A stretch of DNA of 64,000 nt from Aquilaria yunnanensis (taxonomy: Eukaryota > Streptophyta > Magnoliopsida > Malvales > Thymelaeaceae), in the NCBI GenBank assembly GCA_039654915.1, contig CM077594.1, forward strand, positions 12,180,001-12,244,000, read 5' to 3'. Positions 47,015-56,951 of the stretch are shown one piece after another. A program made the translations under genes and the position numbers. The notes beneath the pieces are model-generated. The model did no database searches. It worked only from the letters and a program-made list of their open reading frames with translations, and was not told where the DNA came from. How positions within the stretch are numbered: the stretch's first letter is position 1; each line of letters begins with the position of its first letter.

Positions 47015-47023
47015 TTAAAAAAC

Positions 47024-50000
47024 CAAAACGAACGGGCCTAAAGCTTAAAGTTCTAGAAATCTCCAAAAGCATCAACATTTCTTTTTCTTCATCCCCTAAC
47101 CCACAAACCACTGTCTCTCCCCAAAACGTCCATAACCAACGTTCATAAAAGCTTCAAGCTATTTTAAGCACAAAATCAAGGATTTTGGAGTGGAAAGTGG
47201 AAATGCAAAGAAATGCAAGAATCAAGCTAGGGTTTGGCCTAGTGGGTTGGCAAGTTTGAACTGTAATTTTGGTTCTTTCCATGATTTGATATGGTTCGAT
47301 TGGAGAGTGGCAGGGTTTGATATTGGGCTGATTTTCCTTGCTTATTATGTGCCAGACAAAATGGAAGCTAGCGAGCAAGAAACATGGGTGACACTAAAAC
47401 GGGAGCATTAAGGGACGGAGTCCAAGGTAAGGGCTGGTTATGGAGTGCCTAATTCTTGGCTTGGTTAACTCCCTTCACTTCCCGCACGCTCCAATAGCGA
47501 TCCATCTCTGGTGAATGTCCGCAGGACGTAATCCTCATATATTGCTTAGGAAAAATTTTACCATTAGAAATGAAATTGTTGCCGTCAGACCCACAAAGCG
47601 AGGAAATAAGTTCTGCTGGGATAATTGTCCAAAAAATCAAATTAACTGTCGTCACCTTAATCGTTGTTCATGTAGTAATGTTCTGCGAAAATGAAAAAAC
47701 AATGTTCTTGACTTTGACTCAGGTATAATTTATAGGATGAATTATGGCTTTTATGAATTATGGCTTTTTCCTTGAGGCTTGAGGTTTAGTATCAATTACA
47801 ACCTTGGTTTGGAAACTTTAAGCATGAAATCAAAATTAATTTCAACAACACTTTCATTTGAAGATGTTACCGAGGGAAACGAAAACCTAGGGCCCAAAAG
47901 TAACAACCAGAAAATTTAGATGGCCTAGGCTTTCATTGAGCCAAAGGTTTCAACACCCACTTAAGCATTGGGCTTTTGAAAATTGCTGGGAAATTTTTTG
48001 CTCAAATTAGTTCCAACCCCACAGCTTTTGAATCTGGAATACTTTGGTGGCCGAAGAGTAAGCATTCTAAGTTGGTTTGGTTTTCCAGGCGTGACAACTT
48101 GATTGGCTGAGTCGAATCTGTGGCTTAGGTTTAGTTTTCTCATTTTGTTTTCGTTTGTATATAATGTATAACTGGGCAAATTATGATAGAGTTTTAGGTA
48201 TGAGGGAGATTTTGTCAAGTGAAGACAATATGTGAGATTTGAATAGAAGATAATGGCTCATAGTTGAGAGAGATTTTGAGCAAAATCTTGTTTGTAATTT
48301 GCACTGCCAATATTAAGAGAATTTTCTTTTATCTGTGGATGTAGTTTAGTTTAGAGTTAAGTCACATTAAATTTATATGTGTATATTTTTATGGTGATTG
48401 TTCTTGAGAGTCAATGTATTGTAGAGGCAATAAACCATAAATTTGGAGGTGAGTGACGAGGACACAATTTGGAGGCAAGAGCCAATGTCAAGATCCGGAT
48501 GTGATTGTTGATAGATGCAATTTGTAAGAGAGGGGTGTGATTTGGAGGTAAGTAGTGGTAGCATGGTCCAGAGGCGAGCAACAGCTTCGAGATCCTGAAG
48601 TAAGCGGCAATGATGCGATCTCAAGGGCGCATTGATCATGATATGTAGAAATGATGATTCACTAGAGAAGGCATGACTTGGAGACAATGACCAGCTTGAA
48701 GAACTTTGATCTCGAGGTAATGACAGTCTGACGAAGGCAGTGGCTACGGTAGTGAAAGCAAGGTAGGGTTTATGGATGGAGAAGGAGAATTTTAGTCAGG
48801 GGCAATTTTGTCAATTTTGGGCCGGATGGTGGGGTATATATAAAGGAGAAACTTAGACAATAGGTTGAAATCATTAATTATAGAACTTTTTTGATCTTGT
48901 TAAAATTTTTTGACTTACTCTTTTGTTGTGGAGAAGTTTTTAAAAACCTTTATCCATAAGCACATAGAACGTTTACTTGTAGATAAGGTGAATGAGTATG
49001 GTTTCCACAAGGATTGTTTAGTATCAAATGACCAACTACTGCTACTTTTGAAATTAATTTTAGTTAAATAAAAAAGAATTGATGGAATTTACTCAATTAA
49101 ATGAGCTAACAAAAATGAGGAATGTTACTCAATTTAACTTCAAAACAAGAACAAATAGCACAAGTAAACAATGGGTTTTCTTGACACTTAAGCTAGATAC
49201 TCTTCCTATTAGTTTGATGAACTAATCATAGAGTCTAGACTTTTCTACTTGTTGCTGATGATTCTAATTGGCTTTTTGCTTTCCCAAGCTAAAAAATACT
49301 CTCCCTTCTATAAACTAGCAAAGACTCTCATCACTAATACTAGCATAGAAAGGGGCTTTACCTAGAGCAATTTGCCATCACCCTAGCAATCTAGGTGAGT
49401 CTCCCAACTTACCCATGACCATTATGTTCTTCTCTTAGTTCCAATTCCTCCTAGACTTTCCCAAGTATTTAGGGGAATTTATAAAATTAATTGATTGTTG
49501 CTATCAACCAATTGAGCAAACCAATAAGCACAAGGAGAACAAAAAACAAGTATTGGAGAGAAAATCCAAACATCAATTCATAAATTTATCTAAACATAAC
49601 TTTGTAAAGTAATTAAAAATATAAAAAGTGCAAAAAATATGCTTCATGCTAGATTAAAAACAAACATAAAACTAGAATTCAACATCTCTAACACAAAAAC
49701 AACAAAGAAATAAAGGAAGGAGATAACTAAGAACCCTTGAAGCACCAACATCTTGATCTTCAAGATACTCCTAGCTCTTCCTCCAAGAAATCCAAGATGA
49801 ACACCATAAAAACTCAAGAACAAGTATTATCCCTCACAAATGGAGGCATAAGAAGAATATGATGAAAACCTAGGTACTGAAGATGTGTTTCAAATTCCAA
49901 ATCTTATCTTTTTCCATGTCTCCCCTCTGCTCCAATGACATATTTGGTAGGTAAGATTTGTGAGTGACAAGTTGTAGAAATGGCTCCAAGCCAAGAAATA

Positions 50001-50773
50001 ATCCATCCTCTCTATGATAACATGATGCAATCACACTCCATGGGAGATGTGATTGCATTTTAGCTTCTCCATCAAGCAGCACCTTGAGCTCCACAACGTG
50101 ATCGCATCTTCACCTCTCTGTTTCTTTTGCTTTTGGCAACTCCCACAACGCGATTTCATCCTTCAAGAAATGTGATCACATCAAGCTCTTCTTAATTCTT
50201 TCTTTTTATTCTTTGCCGATCCTCCCCTAGCTTTTTTCCTTTGTGCAATTTTCCCCAAATTTGTGCCATTGTCTACTCAAGCCCTCAGAAATGCAAAGCA
50301 ACCTACAAAATATACAATACCACTAAGATCTATCAAATTTAACAATAATTTAGCACAAAAGGTGGATTAAATATATATGAACAATATACAACTATCATCT
50401 TCAATGCGTAAATATTTTATGAACCCTTTGACAACACTCTATTGTTTGGATTTTTAAGGTATGAACATCCTCATGAATATTTGTTGAGTTATAATTTAGT
50501 CCTTATCTTCTGTTTCCATCAATCTTAAACATAAGTCTAGCTATTAAAGTATACCAATGGGTTTATAGTTAATTATTTACTCACACGGTCTATCAATTCA
50601 ATGATTGATGTAATTGGACTCTTTGTGGGGTTTATTCTAGAGTTTGTGTTATCGATTAGAGTGTTATGGTAATAATACTATTAAAATTACTTATTATTTT
50701 TATTTTATGTTTTGGTAACTAATAGTTATTAGGCAATAAATTTGATGCACTAATTATGCCAAAATTATACATT
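47024..50773. other. AT-rich intergenic DNA
   Basis: No convincing gene. Only short open frames (under 105 codons) without known motifs. 48400-48620 has loosely repeated GAGGTGAG/GAGGCAAG/GAGGCGAG motifs; 50000-50190 repeats GTGATCGCATC-like words. It may hold old unclassified repeats. Confidence 0.5.
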
Positions 50774-51075
50774 CACTACTAAAAACACCATGTTTTCCAA
50801 CGGTTATCAACGGCCAGCGCGTTGGTAATTTCCAACACGTAAGACCGTTGGTAAAAAAAATTGAAATTTACCAACGCGTCAGCGCGTTGGTAATTTACCA
50901 ACAGTCAAACGCGTTGATAAATCAACCATTTTCTAACGCGCAAATTACCAACACACATACACATTGGTAATTACCAACGCGCGTGCACGTTGGTAACTAC
51001 CAACGCGCGTGCACATTGGTAAATTTACCAACGCGCGTGCACGTTGGTAACACGCGTTGGTAATTATAATAATAT
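50774..51075 (+). mobile_element. CACTA (En/Spm) transposon left terminus
   Basis: Starts CACTACTAAAAACACC after ATT. It is followed by about a dozen subterminal copies of TACCAACGCG / CGCGTTGGTA in both orientations (e.g. ACCAACGCGCGTGCACGTTGGTAA at 50966-51050), the transposase-binding architecture of CACTA elements. The other end (complement ...TAGTAGTG) is not seen in the window, so it is truncated, beyond 64000, or displaced by element D. Confidence 0.75.
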
Positions 51076-51088
51076 ATTATTATATTTT

Positions 51089-51089
51089 C

Positions 51090-51147
<58 letters not shown>

Positions 51148-51790
51148 TGTATCATCTATAAGAATATATATTTCACTTATATCATATGTATACAGTAAAT
51201 ATATATATGATACATACATACATTACATAATGTATCATATTTATATATTGTTTATTACAATAATAATATGTTTAGTTTTAAATATAAGACTTACTATTAT
51301 TGTTATTATTAAAAATATAATAATATATATATTTGAAATATGTCATATAATAATCATATATGAATTTATATATTTTACAAAGTACAGTTTTAAAATTTTA
51401 GAAAGTAAAAGAATATTTTTTAAAACATTTTTTACAAATAATAATAATATGCATTATCATACACATAATAATAATAATAATAAGAATAATAATAATAATA
51501 GTATAATGCATCATATATGAGAATATGTACTTAAGATATATCATATATATACATTAAATATATACTATACACATACATATATACATCAATTAATGTATCA
51601 TATGTATCATATTTATATATTATTGTTAATATTATTATTATTTATATATCTTATATTGAAATTTCATATAATAATAATAATAATAATATATTTTAGGATA
51701 TTCAATCTCACCATATATATTAAAACCATAATTTTTAATTTCACTCTATAAATATGTTAATATATATATTCATACACAATACAAATTGTA

Positions 51791-51827
<37 letters not shown>

Positions 51828-51835
51828 TATATAAA
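51089..51835. repeat. AT-rich block with (AAT)n arrays and a diverged duplication
   Basis: (AAT)n at 51091-51146, 51465-51500, 51669-51690 and (TAT)n at 51791-51826. Segments 51148-51250 and 51505-51625 are diverged copies (GTATCATCTATAAGAATAT... and GCATCATATATGAGAATAT...), each next to an (AAT)n run. Confidence 0.75.
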
Positions 51836-52125
51836 AGCCCAAAATGCCCAAAATGCCCGACCCTACCCTTTCCCCCTCACCCTGCCGCTTCGTCTTTCTC
51901 CCATCTACACTCTCCTCTGCTTCTGCCCCATTTCCTCCCTCTCTGCCGTTTTGTTCACTTAGCCTCTGTGCCTCACCGTGTCGCGTCCCCGTTTTGTCGC
52001 CATCTCGCTTCTTCGGCCGGCTTCACTTCCCCGTCTCGTCGCCTCTGTCCTTAATCGCCTGTGCCTGACGCCGGATCTCCTCCTCGCACCGGTGTATCGC
52101 CTCCTGCCATTAGAATTGGGTATGT
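51820..52125 (+). promoter_or_regulatory. Putative TATA box and CT-rich leader of a chimeric transcript
   Basis: TATATATATATAAAAG (51822-51837) is followed by about 280 bases of CT-rich, relatively GC-rich sequence typical of plant 5' leaders, ending at a splice-donor-like G/GTATGT (52119-52125). The glutamate-synthase-like exon begins at 52307 after TGATAG. This is suggestive only. Confidence 0.35.
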
Positions 52126-52306
52126 CTTTTATAACCTTTCAGGATATGAAAAATATCCTATCTATATTCATCTTGTTGTTCTGGATCAGTGGACATTTCC
52201 ATTTTGAATGTTCTTCCAAGTAATGCATAATCGTTGATGGCCATTATGAAATAATACTCTCATGATGTTCACTGATGGACTGCAATATTCTATATACTGA
52301 TGATAG

Positions 52307-53533
52307 GAAAAGAGTTGCTGTAGTTGGAAGTGGACCAGCTGGTTTGGCTGCTGCTGATCAGTTGAATAAAATGGGTCACTCAGTGACCGTGTATGAACGT
52401 GTTGATAGAATTGGAGGGCTTATGATGTATGGAGTTCCCAACATGAAGGCAGACAAGGTGGATGTTGTTCAAATGCGTGTTAACCTTATGGCTGAAGAAG
52501 GAATTAAGTTTGTGGTGAATGCAAATGTTGGAATTGATCCTTTCTATTCCCTTAAGCGGCTAAGGGAGGAAAACGATGCCCTTGTTCTTGTAGTAGGATC
52601 CGCCAAACCTAGGTGAGTCACGCTTGGTTGGAGTCTTCAAGTTGCTTTGCAGGCTCATCAAGTTAGCAACCTAGTAACACCAGGTTTTTAGTTACGATTG
52701 TTGTGTAGATTCTTCATCAACCAAGCTTTAATCTAAACTGGTTGGGTCAACTGGTGCAGTAGATTCTTCAGAAATAAAATTAGTTAGCAACCTGGTAACA
52801 CCAGGTTTTTAGTTAAGATTATTGTGTAGATTCTTCAATCTACCAAGCTTTAATCTAAACTAGTTGGGTTAACTGGTGGAGTAGATTCTTTAGAAATAGA
52901 ATTTTGTGGCTAGGCAAAAAACTTCCAGAGCCTAGAATATCTCGTGAAAATAAGTGCATTCTATTAAATGTACCTTTTCCTTTCTCCAGGGATCTTCCTG
53001 TACCAGGGCGAGACTTATCTGGCATCCATTTTGCTATGGAGTTCCTTCACGCAAACATTAAAAGCTTGCTTGATAGCAATTTGGAGGATGGTAATTATAT
53101 ATCTGCTAAGGGCAAGAAAGTTGTGGTCATTAGTGAAGGTGACATAGGTACATATTGCATAGGGACATCAATCTGCCATGGTTGTAGTAGCATCATAAAC
53201 TTAGAGCTCCTTCCTCAACCACCTCAAACCAGAGCTGCAGGCAACCCTTGGCCACAGGTAATGCTTGCCCTCTTCATGTTTTATTGGATATTTTACTGTT
53301 ATGTTAAAAGAAATAGGAAATAGATATTCAGAGACTTTTGGAACTTCTATTTTCCCTGCATATATACTTGATAATTTTTGGATTGATCTTGTAACTCTGA
53401 TTTAATTTTGTCAATATAAGATGTTTAAAATGGAATTAAATCAAAGAAAAATCTAGTATTCTATGTGATTTTAACTGTCTATGGTTCGTTTTTGTACATG
53501 GAATTGCAGTGGCCTCGAATATTCCATGTGGTT
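52307..53533 (+). pseudogene. NADH-dependent glutamate synthase C-terminal fragment
   Basis: Exon pieces of the FAD/NAD(P)H-binding small-subunit-like domain of plant NADH-GOGAT, which makes glutamate from glutamine and 2-oxoglutarate in plastids. Exon 52307-52612 ([19 protein letters not shown]: the FAD-binding GxGxxG) ends at GTGAGT. Exon 52990-53257 ([20 protein letters not shown] to AAGNPWPQ) ends at GTAATG. A third begins at 53510 (WPRIF) and loses similarity by 53533. The second nucleotide-binding motif, normally a GGGDTGTD type, reads SEGDIGTY, so the enzyme could not work. The large ferredoxin-like and amidotransferase regions are absent. Confidence 0.85.
52662..52905 (+). repeat. 121-bp direct duplication in the glutamate-synthase intron
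   Basis: GTTAGCAACCT(A/G)GTAACACC starts at 52662 and again at 52783; the two copies differ at roughly a dozen positions by eye. Confidence 0.9.
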
Positions 53534-53757
53534 TTGTCATTTTTATTGAAATCTCTCCTTTCCATAGATTGAGGCGATAGGTTATAGGTTCAATTTGATT
53601 TATTGTTCGTATAATGCGATTAATGTTGAAAATTTCTTGGCCATGACAATTTTGGGCGTGACGCAATAACTCCTGGATCGTTTCTTCCTTGATTGGATTA
53701 TGCTTTGATTTCAATTGTTCCTGGCCTTGGTAACCTGAATTGAAGACTTTGAATGTG

Positions 53758-53880
53758 TTTTTTTTTTCTGGTACACAGGAGAGAGGCCAAGGGGAGTAGG
53801 GGATTAAACCTTGTACCTCTTGGTAACAACATCAAGTCTTAACCATGGCCAAGACTTGGGTTGTTGGATGTGGCTTTTTT
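53758..53880 (-). mobile_element. Possible short SINE
   Basis: On the minus strand a segment with a degenerate pol III B box (GGTTTAATCCC, complement near 53800-53811) ends in an A run (T10 at 53758-53767). A CACAT-like flank occurs on both sides. Length and A-tail fit a tRNA-derived SINE; the A box is weak. Confidence 0.35.
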
Positions 53881-54222
53881 CTTAACCTGATTCACTTAAG
53901 AAATGTAGTCATCTTGCGAAATCGTGAACCATGTGGTTCCTAAACAAGGGTTGGCCCTTGAGCAACTGATTTTATCTGAAATTGGGTGTTCTGGAACTAT
54001 CAATGTAGTGTTTTGAACTTTATTTGAGTGCTTCTTGGATATTTGATATTGTACTTATTGACCTTGCTTCATATTATCTTAGTTCCTGTTACTTACTATG
54101 GAAGGCAACAAAAAGTTCAATGACATGTCTTTGTGGATTCAAGTTTCCTAGCTACCAGTATTTTCTCAAGGGGAAGACTCCTTTTGACTTGGCATGAGTG
54201 TTCCTTATATTTTTTTTCACAG

Positions 54223-54978
54223 GGATAAATACTTCCACTCAGAATAAGGAATGGTTTCAACAAGAAGCAGTTCTTCATGTTAGCTTGGGAAATTTTTTAT
54301 TTTTTGGGATACTCGCCTTGATCATGATTGGTGTGAAGGACCAAAATGATAAACGAGATTCTTGGCAACACGGTTGTAGGGTTGGAAAGATGGTGATTTG
54401 GCTTTTGCTTGTCATTCTCATGTTCTTCCTTCCCAATGTGGTCATCTCAATATACGGTTAGTTCCTTATTCCACTTTATTTATCCCCTGAAAGTATCTTA
54501 ATAATCACACTAGCTTACATTTTTACTGATATGATGATTGTAGTATTAACCATGAGCACATGTTTACTTGCAAGAACTATATCAAAGTTTGGTACGGGGT
54601 TCTTTTTACTGATTCAAGTGATCATGTTACTGGACTTCACACACTGTTGGAATGATGCATGGGTTGAAAAAGATGAACATAAATGGTTGTTAAAATTACC
54701 CATAATTGAATACTGACCTTCCAGGCTTTCATTGCTTACTTCAACAATTACTTTCCAGTACTAATTTATTGTTGGTTTTGCTTTATGTGGTATGTTGTAG
54801 GTATGTTGCTCTGCTTGTTGTGTCAATTGTTTGCTTGCTACCTGGCAGCTTTTACGTTCTCTGGAATTCTCTTCATATGGTTCAATCCATCTGGACATGA
54901 CTGTGGTCTCAATGTCTTCTCTATCGTAATGACCATGATTCTTGCATTCGCTTTTGGAATAATAGCTTTGCATCATGT
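54223..54978 (+). pseudogene. SERINC/TMS family membrane protein fragment
   Basis: Three consecutive exons of a serine incorporator-like multi-pass membrane protein. 54223-54456 (EAVLHVSLGNFLFFGIL, MIGVKDQNDKRD, helices up to VVISIYG), 54575-54685 (ISKFGTGFFLLIQVIMLLDF, HCWNDAWV) and 54801-54978 (YVALLVVSIVC, then FTFSGILFIWFNPSGHDCGL), all with GT donors and AG acceptors. One base is missing at the start of the second exon, and TTGC is duplicated in the third near 54830-54840, shifting the frame before CYLAAF. The N-terminal and C-terminal exons are absent. Confidence 0.8.
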
Positions 54979-55411
54979 GGTACGTTCAATCTTTTTCTTT
55001 TCATTGCTATTCATTCTTGTATATGGTGGAAGCTGAATGTTGCTATTCCCTTTATATTTTCTTCATATGATGTAGTTTTTTAGTATCATGAACTCCTTCT
55101 AAAATAGTTTAATGGGCTTTATAAATGTACTGTAGGAAACTAGAAGCATGCTTTTTTACCCTTTTTCTAGTTTCTCCATATGTCTGGAATTTGTATTTTG
55201 ACCTTTGAAGCTGCAACTTCCTGGTCTGTTTTGTCTTGATTTCCTAAGACTCAAAACACTATAACATTAAGCGTGCGACAGTCATTCAAGAAATTTACCT
55301 TCGCAGCAGTTGGCATATACTGGTCAAGCTATATTCTATTTTTCCAAGAACTACGGCAGTATTGACAATTCGTTTTATTATAGCTTGGACCTTTAGAAAC
55401 TTGTTTTAAAA
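54979..55411. other. AT-rich flank left of element D
   Basis: No gene seen. It ends TTTTAAAA just before the LTR of D; TAAAA (55407-55411) is the candidate target duplication, whose partner is outside the window. Confidence 0.5.
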
Positions 55412-56283
55412 TGATGCCCAGAGGCATCTTCGTTGGAAGACACCGTGACTTCGGGAGGGACTTCCTGAGAGGGAGAACGTCTGGAGCCTAGATTTCCCAG
55501 GGGAGTGTGCCTGTAAAACTCGTAAAAAAGGGTTAGGAGGTCCCCGGGATCTTTTTCCGGGGAGGAGCCTCCAACGCCCAAGTCAGTGCCCTAAGAGGTG
55601 AAAGAAGATGAGCACTAAGAGGTTTAGTCGCCTTGCCTGTTTGTACTTTCTCAGGGGGAGAGGGTCGGATTCCAGGGGGTCCCTTTGCCAGGGCCTGTTT
55701 CCTGGTATTTATAGGAGTTCCCAGCCCGTTTAGATTATGACACGTGTTCGGTCGAATGTTCTCTGTGTTTCCGAGCGTAGGGGACAAATAGCAGTTTGCA
55801 GGCTCCTCGAGCCTTGAGCCGAGACAGGTCGTGACAAGACCTGGACGGCGTTGGCGTGTCAGACCGCCATTTAGGGCGGCGTGTAGCGCCTGTGGGCGAC
55901 ATGTCAGAGGCTCATTAAATGCTCATGTCGTACTCCCGAGGTCCTCTGGGCGAAGTCGTTCTTTGGTACAGATGACCTTCTTCGGTAGTTATGCTTTGTA
56001 GTTTGGGAGGTCCTCTGGTTCGAGGGTTCCGCCTTCGGGGAAGCTCTCTCCTGCTTACAATAGCTGGTTCTTTATCCCCGAAGGCGATCCGGTTGGTCCC
56101 CCGAGGGAGCCGGCGATACCTTTGAAACGCCTAGCGTATTCAGCCGAAGTATGGCATTCGTGGTATCTGACTTCGCTCCTTCCGAGGTCAGCGATAATGC
56201 CTCTTTCAGATGACGCCAGGTTTCCCGACCATGTTTTCCTCAGGAAGTATGTACTGAGAAAGGCGATAGCCCTTTGGCTATCA
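55412..56283 (-). repeat. Element D 3' LTR (872 bp)
   Basis: On the minus strand TGATAGCCAAAGGGC (from 56283) to GGGCATCA (55412). ACACGTGTC near 55740 and TATAAATA near 55708 (minus). The gag-type ATG of the LTR is GTG here. Confidence 0.95.
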
Positions 56284-56323
56284 CAGGCCCCCCTCTGAAA
56301 AGCCGAAGTGGGAACTTCGGCTT
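56284..56323 (-). other. Element D polypurine tract and stem-loop
   Basis: Minus-strand AGAGGGGGGCCTG abuts the LTR. AAGCCGAAGT (56300-56309) and ACTTCGGCTT (56314-56323) form a perfect 10-bp stem with a four-base loop. Confidence 0.85.
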
Positions 56324-56559
56324 GTCGGCTTTCAGAGGGCGTCCTTGGGGACTTCGGGTGTAATACTTGTGCCGAAGATGTTCCTTCTGTCCAAAGAAAT
56401 AGGCTGTTCGGTTATAGCCCGTCCTTTGGTGTCTTCGAGGTCACCCACTTCTCTTATTTTGCAGGGCTGCATAACGTCGCGTCTTGTAACCAGGCGTGTC
56501 AGTCTGGAGCGGCGTGCCCAGGGTCTAGGGGTGTCAGAAAGCGTATCCCTCTTTTGGCG

Positions 56560-56740
56560 CGATGGCTGACACGTGGCAGCTTGTTACTGGCGAGGACTGC
56601 GCCGGATACAGCAGGCCCACCTTTTCACGCGCAATGAGCAATTATGGCGACTGTGCGCCTTTGTGGAGTACTTTATGATGCCGGTTCGCCTACCCTCCTC
56701 GGCTATATATACCTCTGTTCCGTCATAACCTCCTTTTACT
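56560..56740 (+). promoter_or_regulatory. Element D antisense-gene promoter
   Basis: TGACACGTGG (56567-56576), then TATATATA (56704-56711), then the ATG at 56952. Best preserved of the five copies. 56324-56560 holds no gene that I recognise. Confidence 0.7.
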
Positions 56741-56951
56741 TCTGCTTTTGCTTTCAACTGCTTTCACGTTTTCTCCTGCTTTTTGCGGCGATCCTCTTTG
56801 ACGGAGTGTTTTCCGGCAACCCTTCGCGACAGCGTCTTCAAATCCATATTTTGGCAAAACATTTGGTGGGTTTTAACTTCCAGAGTCTTTTACTTTTTAA
56901 GCTTTCCCGAAATCATTTTTGGCTTTTTCCGAAATCGCTTTTCAGCCGACC

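Noticed and set aside
48373..48687. 104-codon minus-strand open frame
   Set aside because: Lies over degenerate GAGGTGAG-type repeats, with no recognisable domain.
50790..51075. CRISPR-like array of CCAACGCG repeats
   Set aside because: Plant DNA; repeats are in both orientations with irregular spacing, as in CACTA subterminal regions.
53436..53714. 92-codon minus-strand open frame next to the glutamate-synthase fragment
   Set aside because: Overlaps exon 3 remnant sequence in antisense; no known motif.
50774..55411. Helitron capture as explanation of the gene fragments
   Set aside because: No 5' TC / 3' hairpin-CTRR end seen, while a CACTA terminus is plain.
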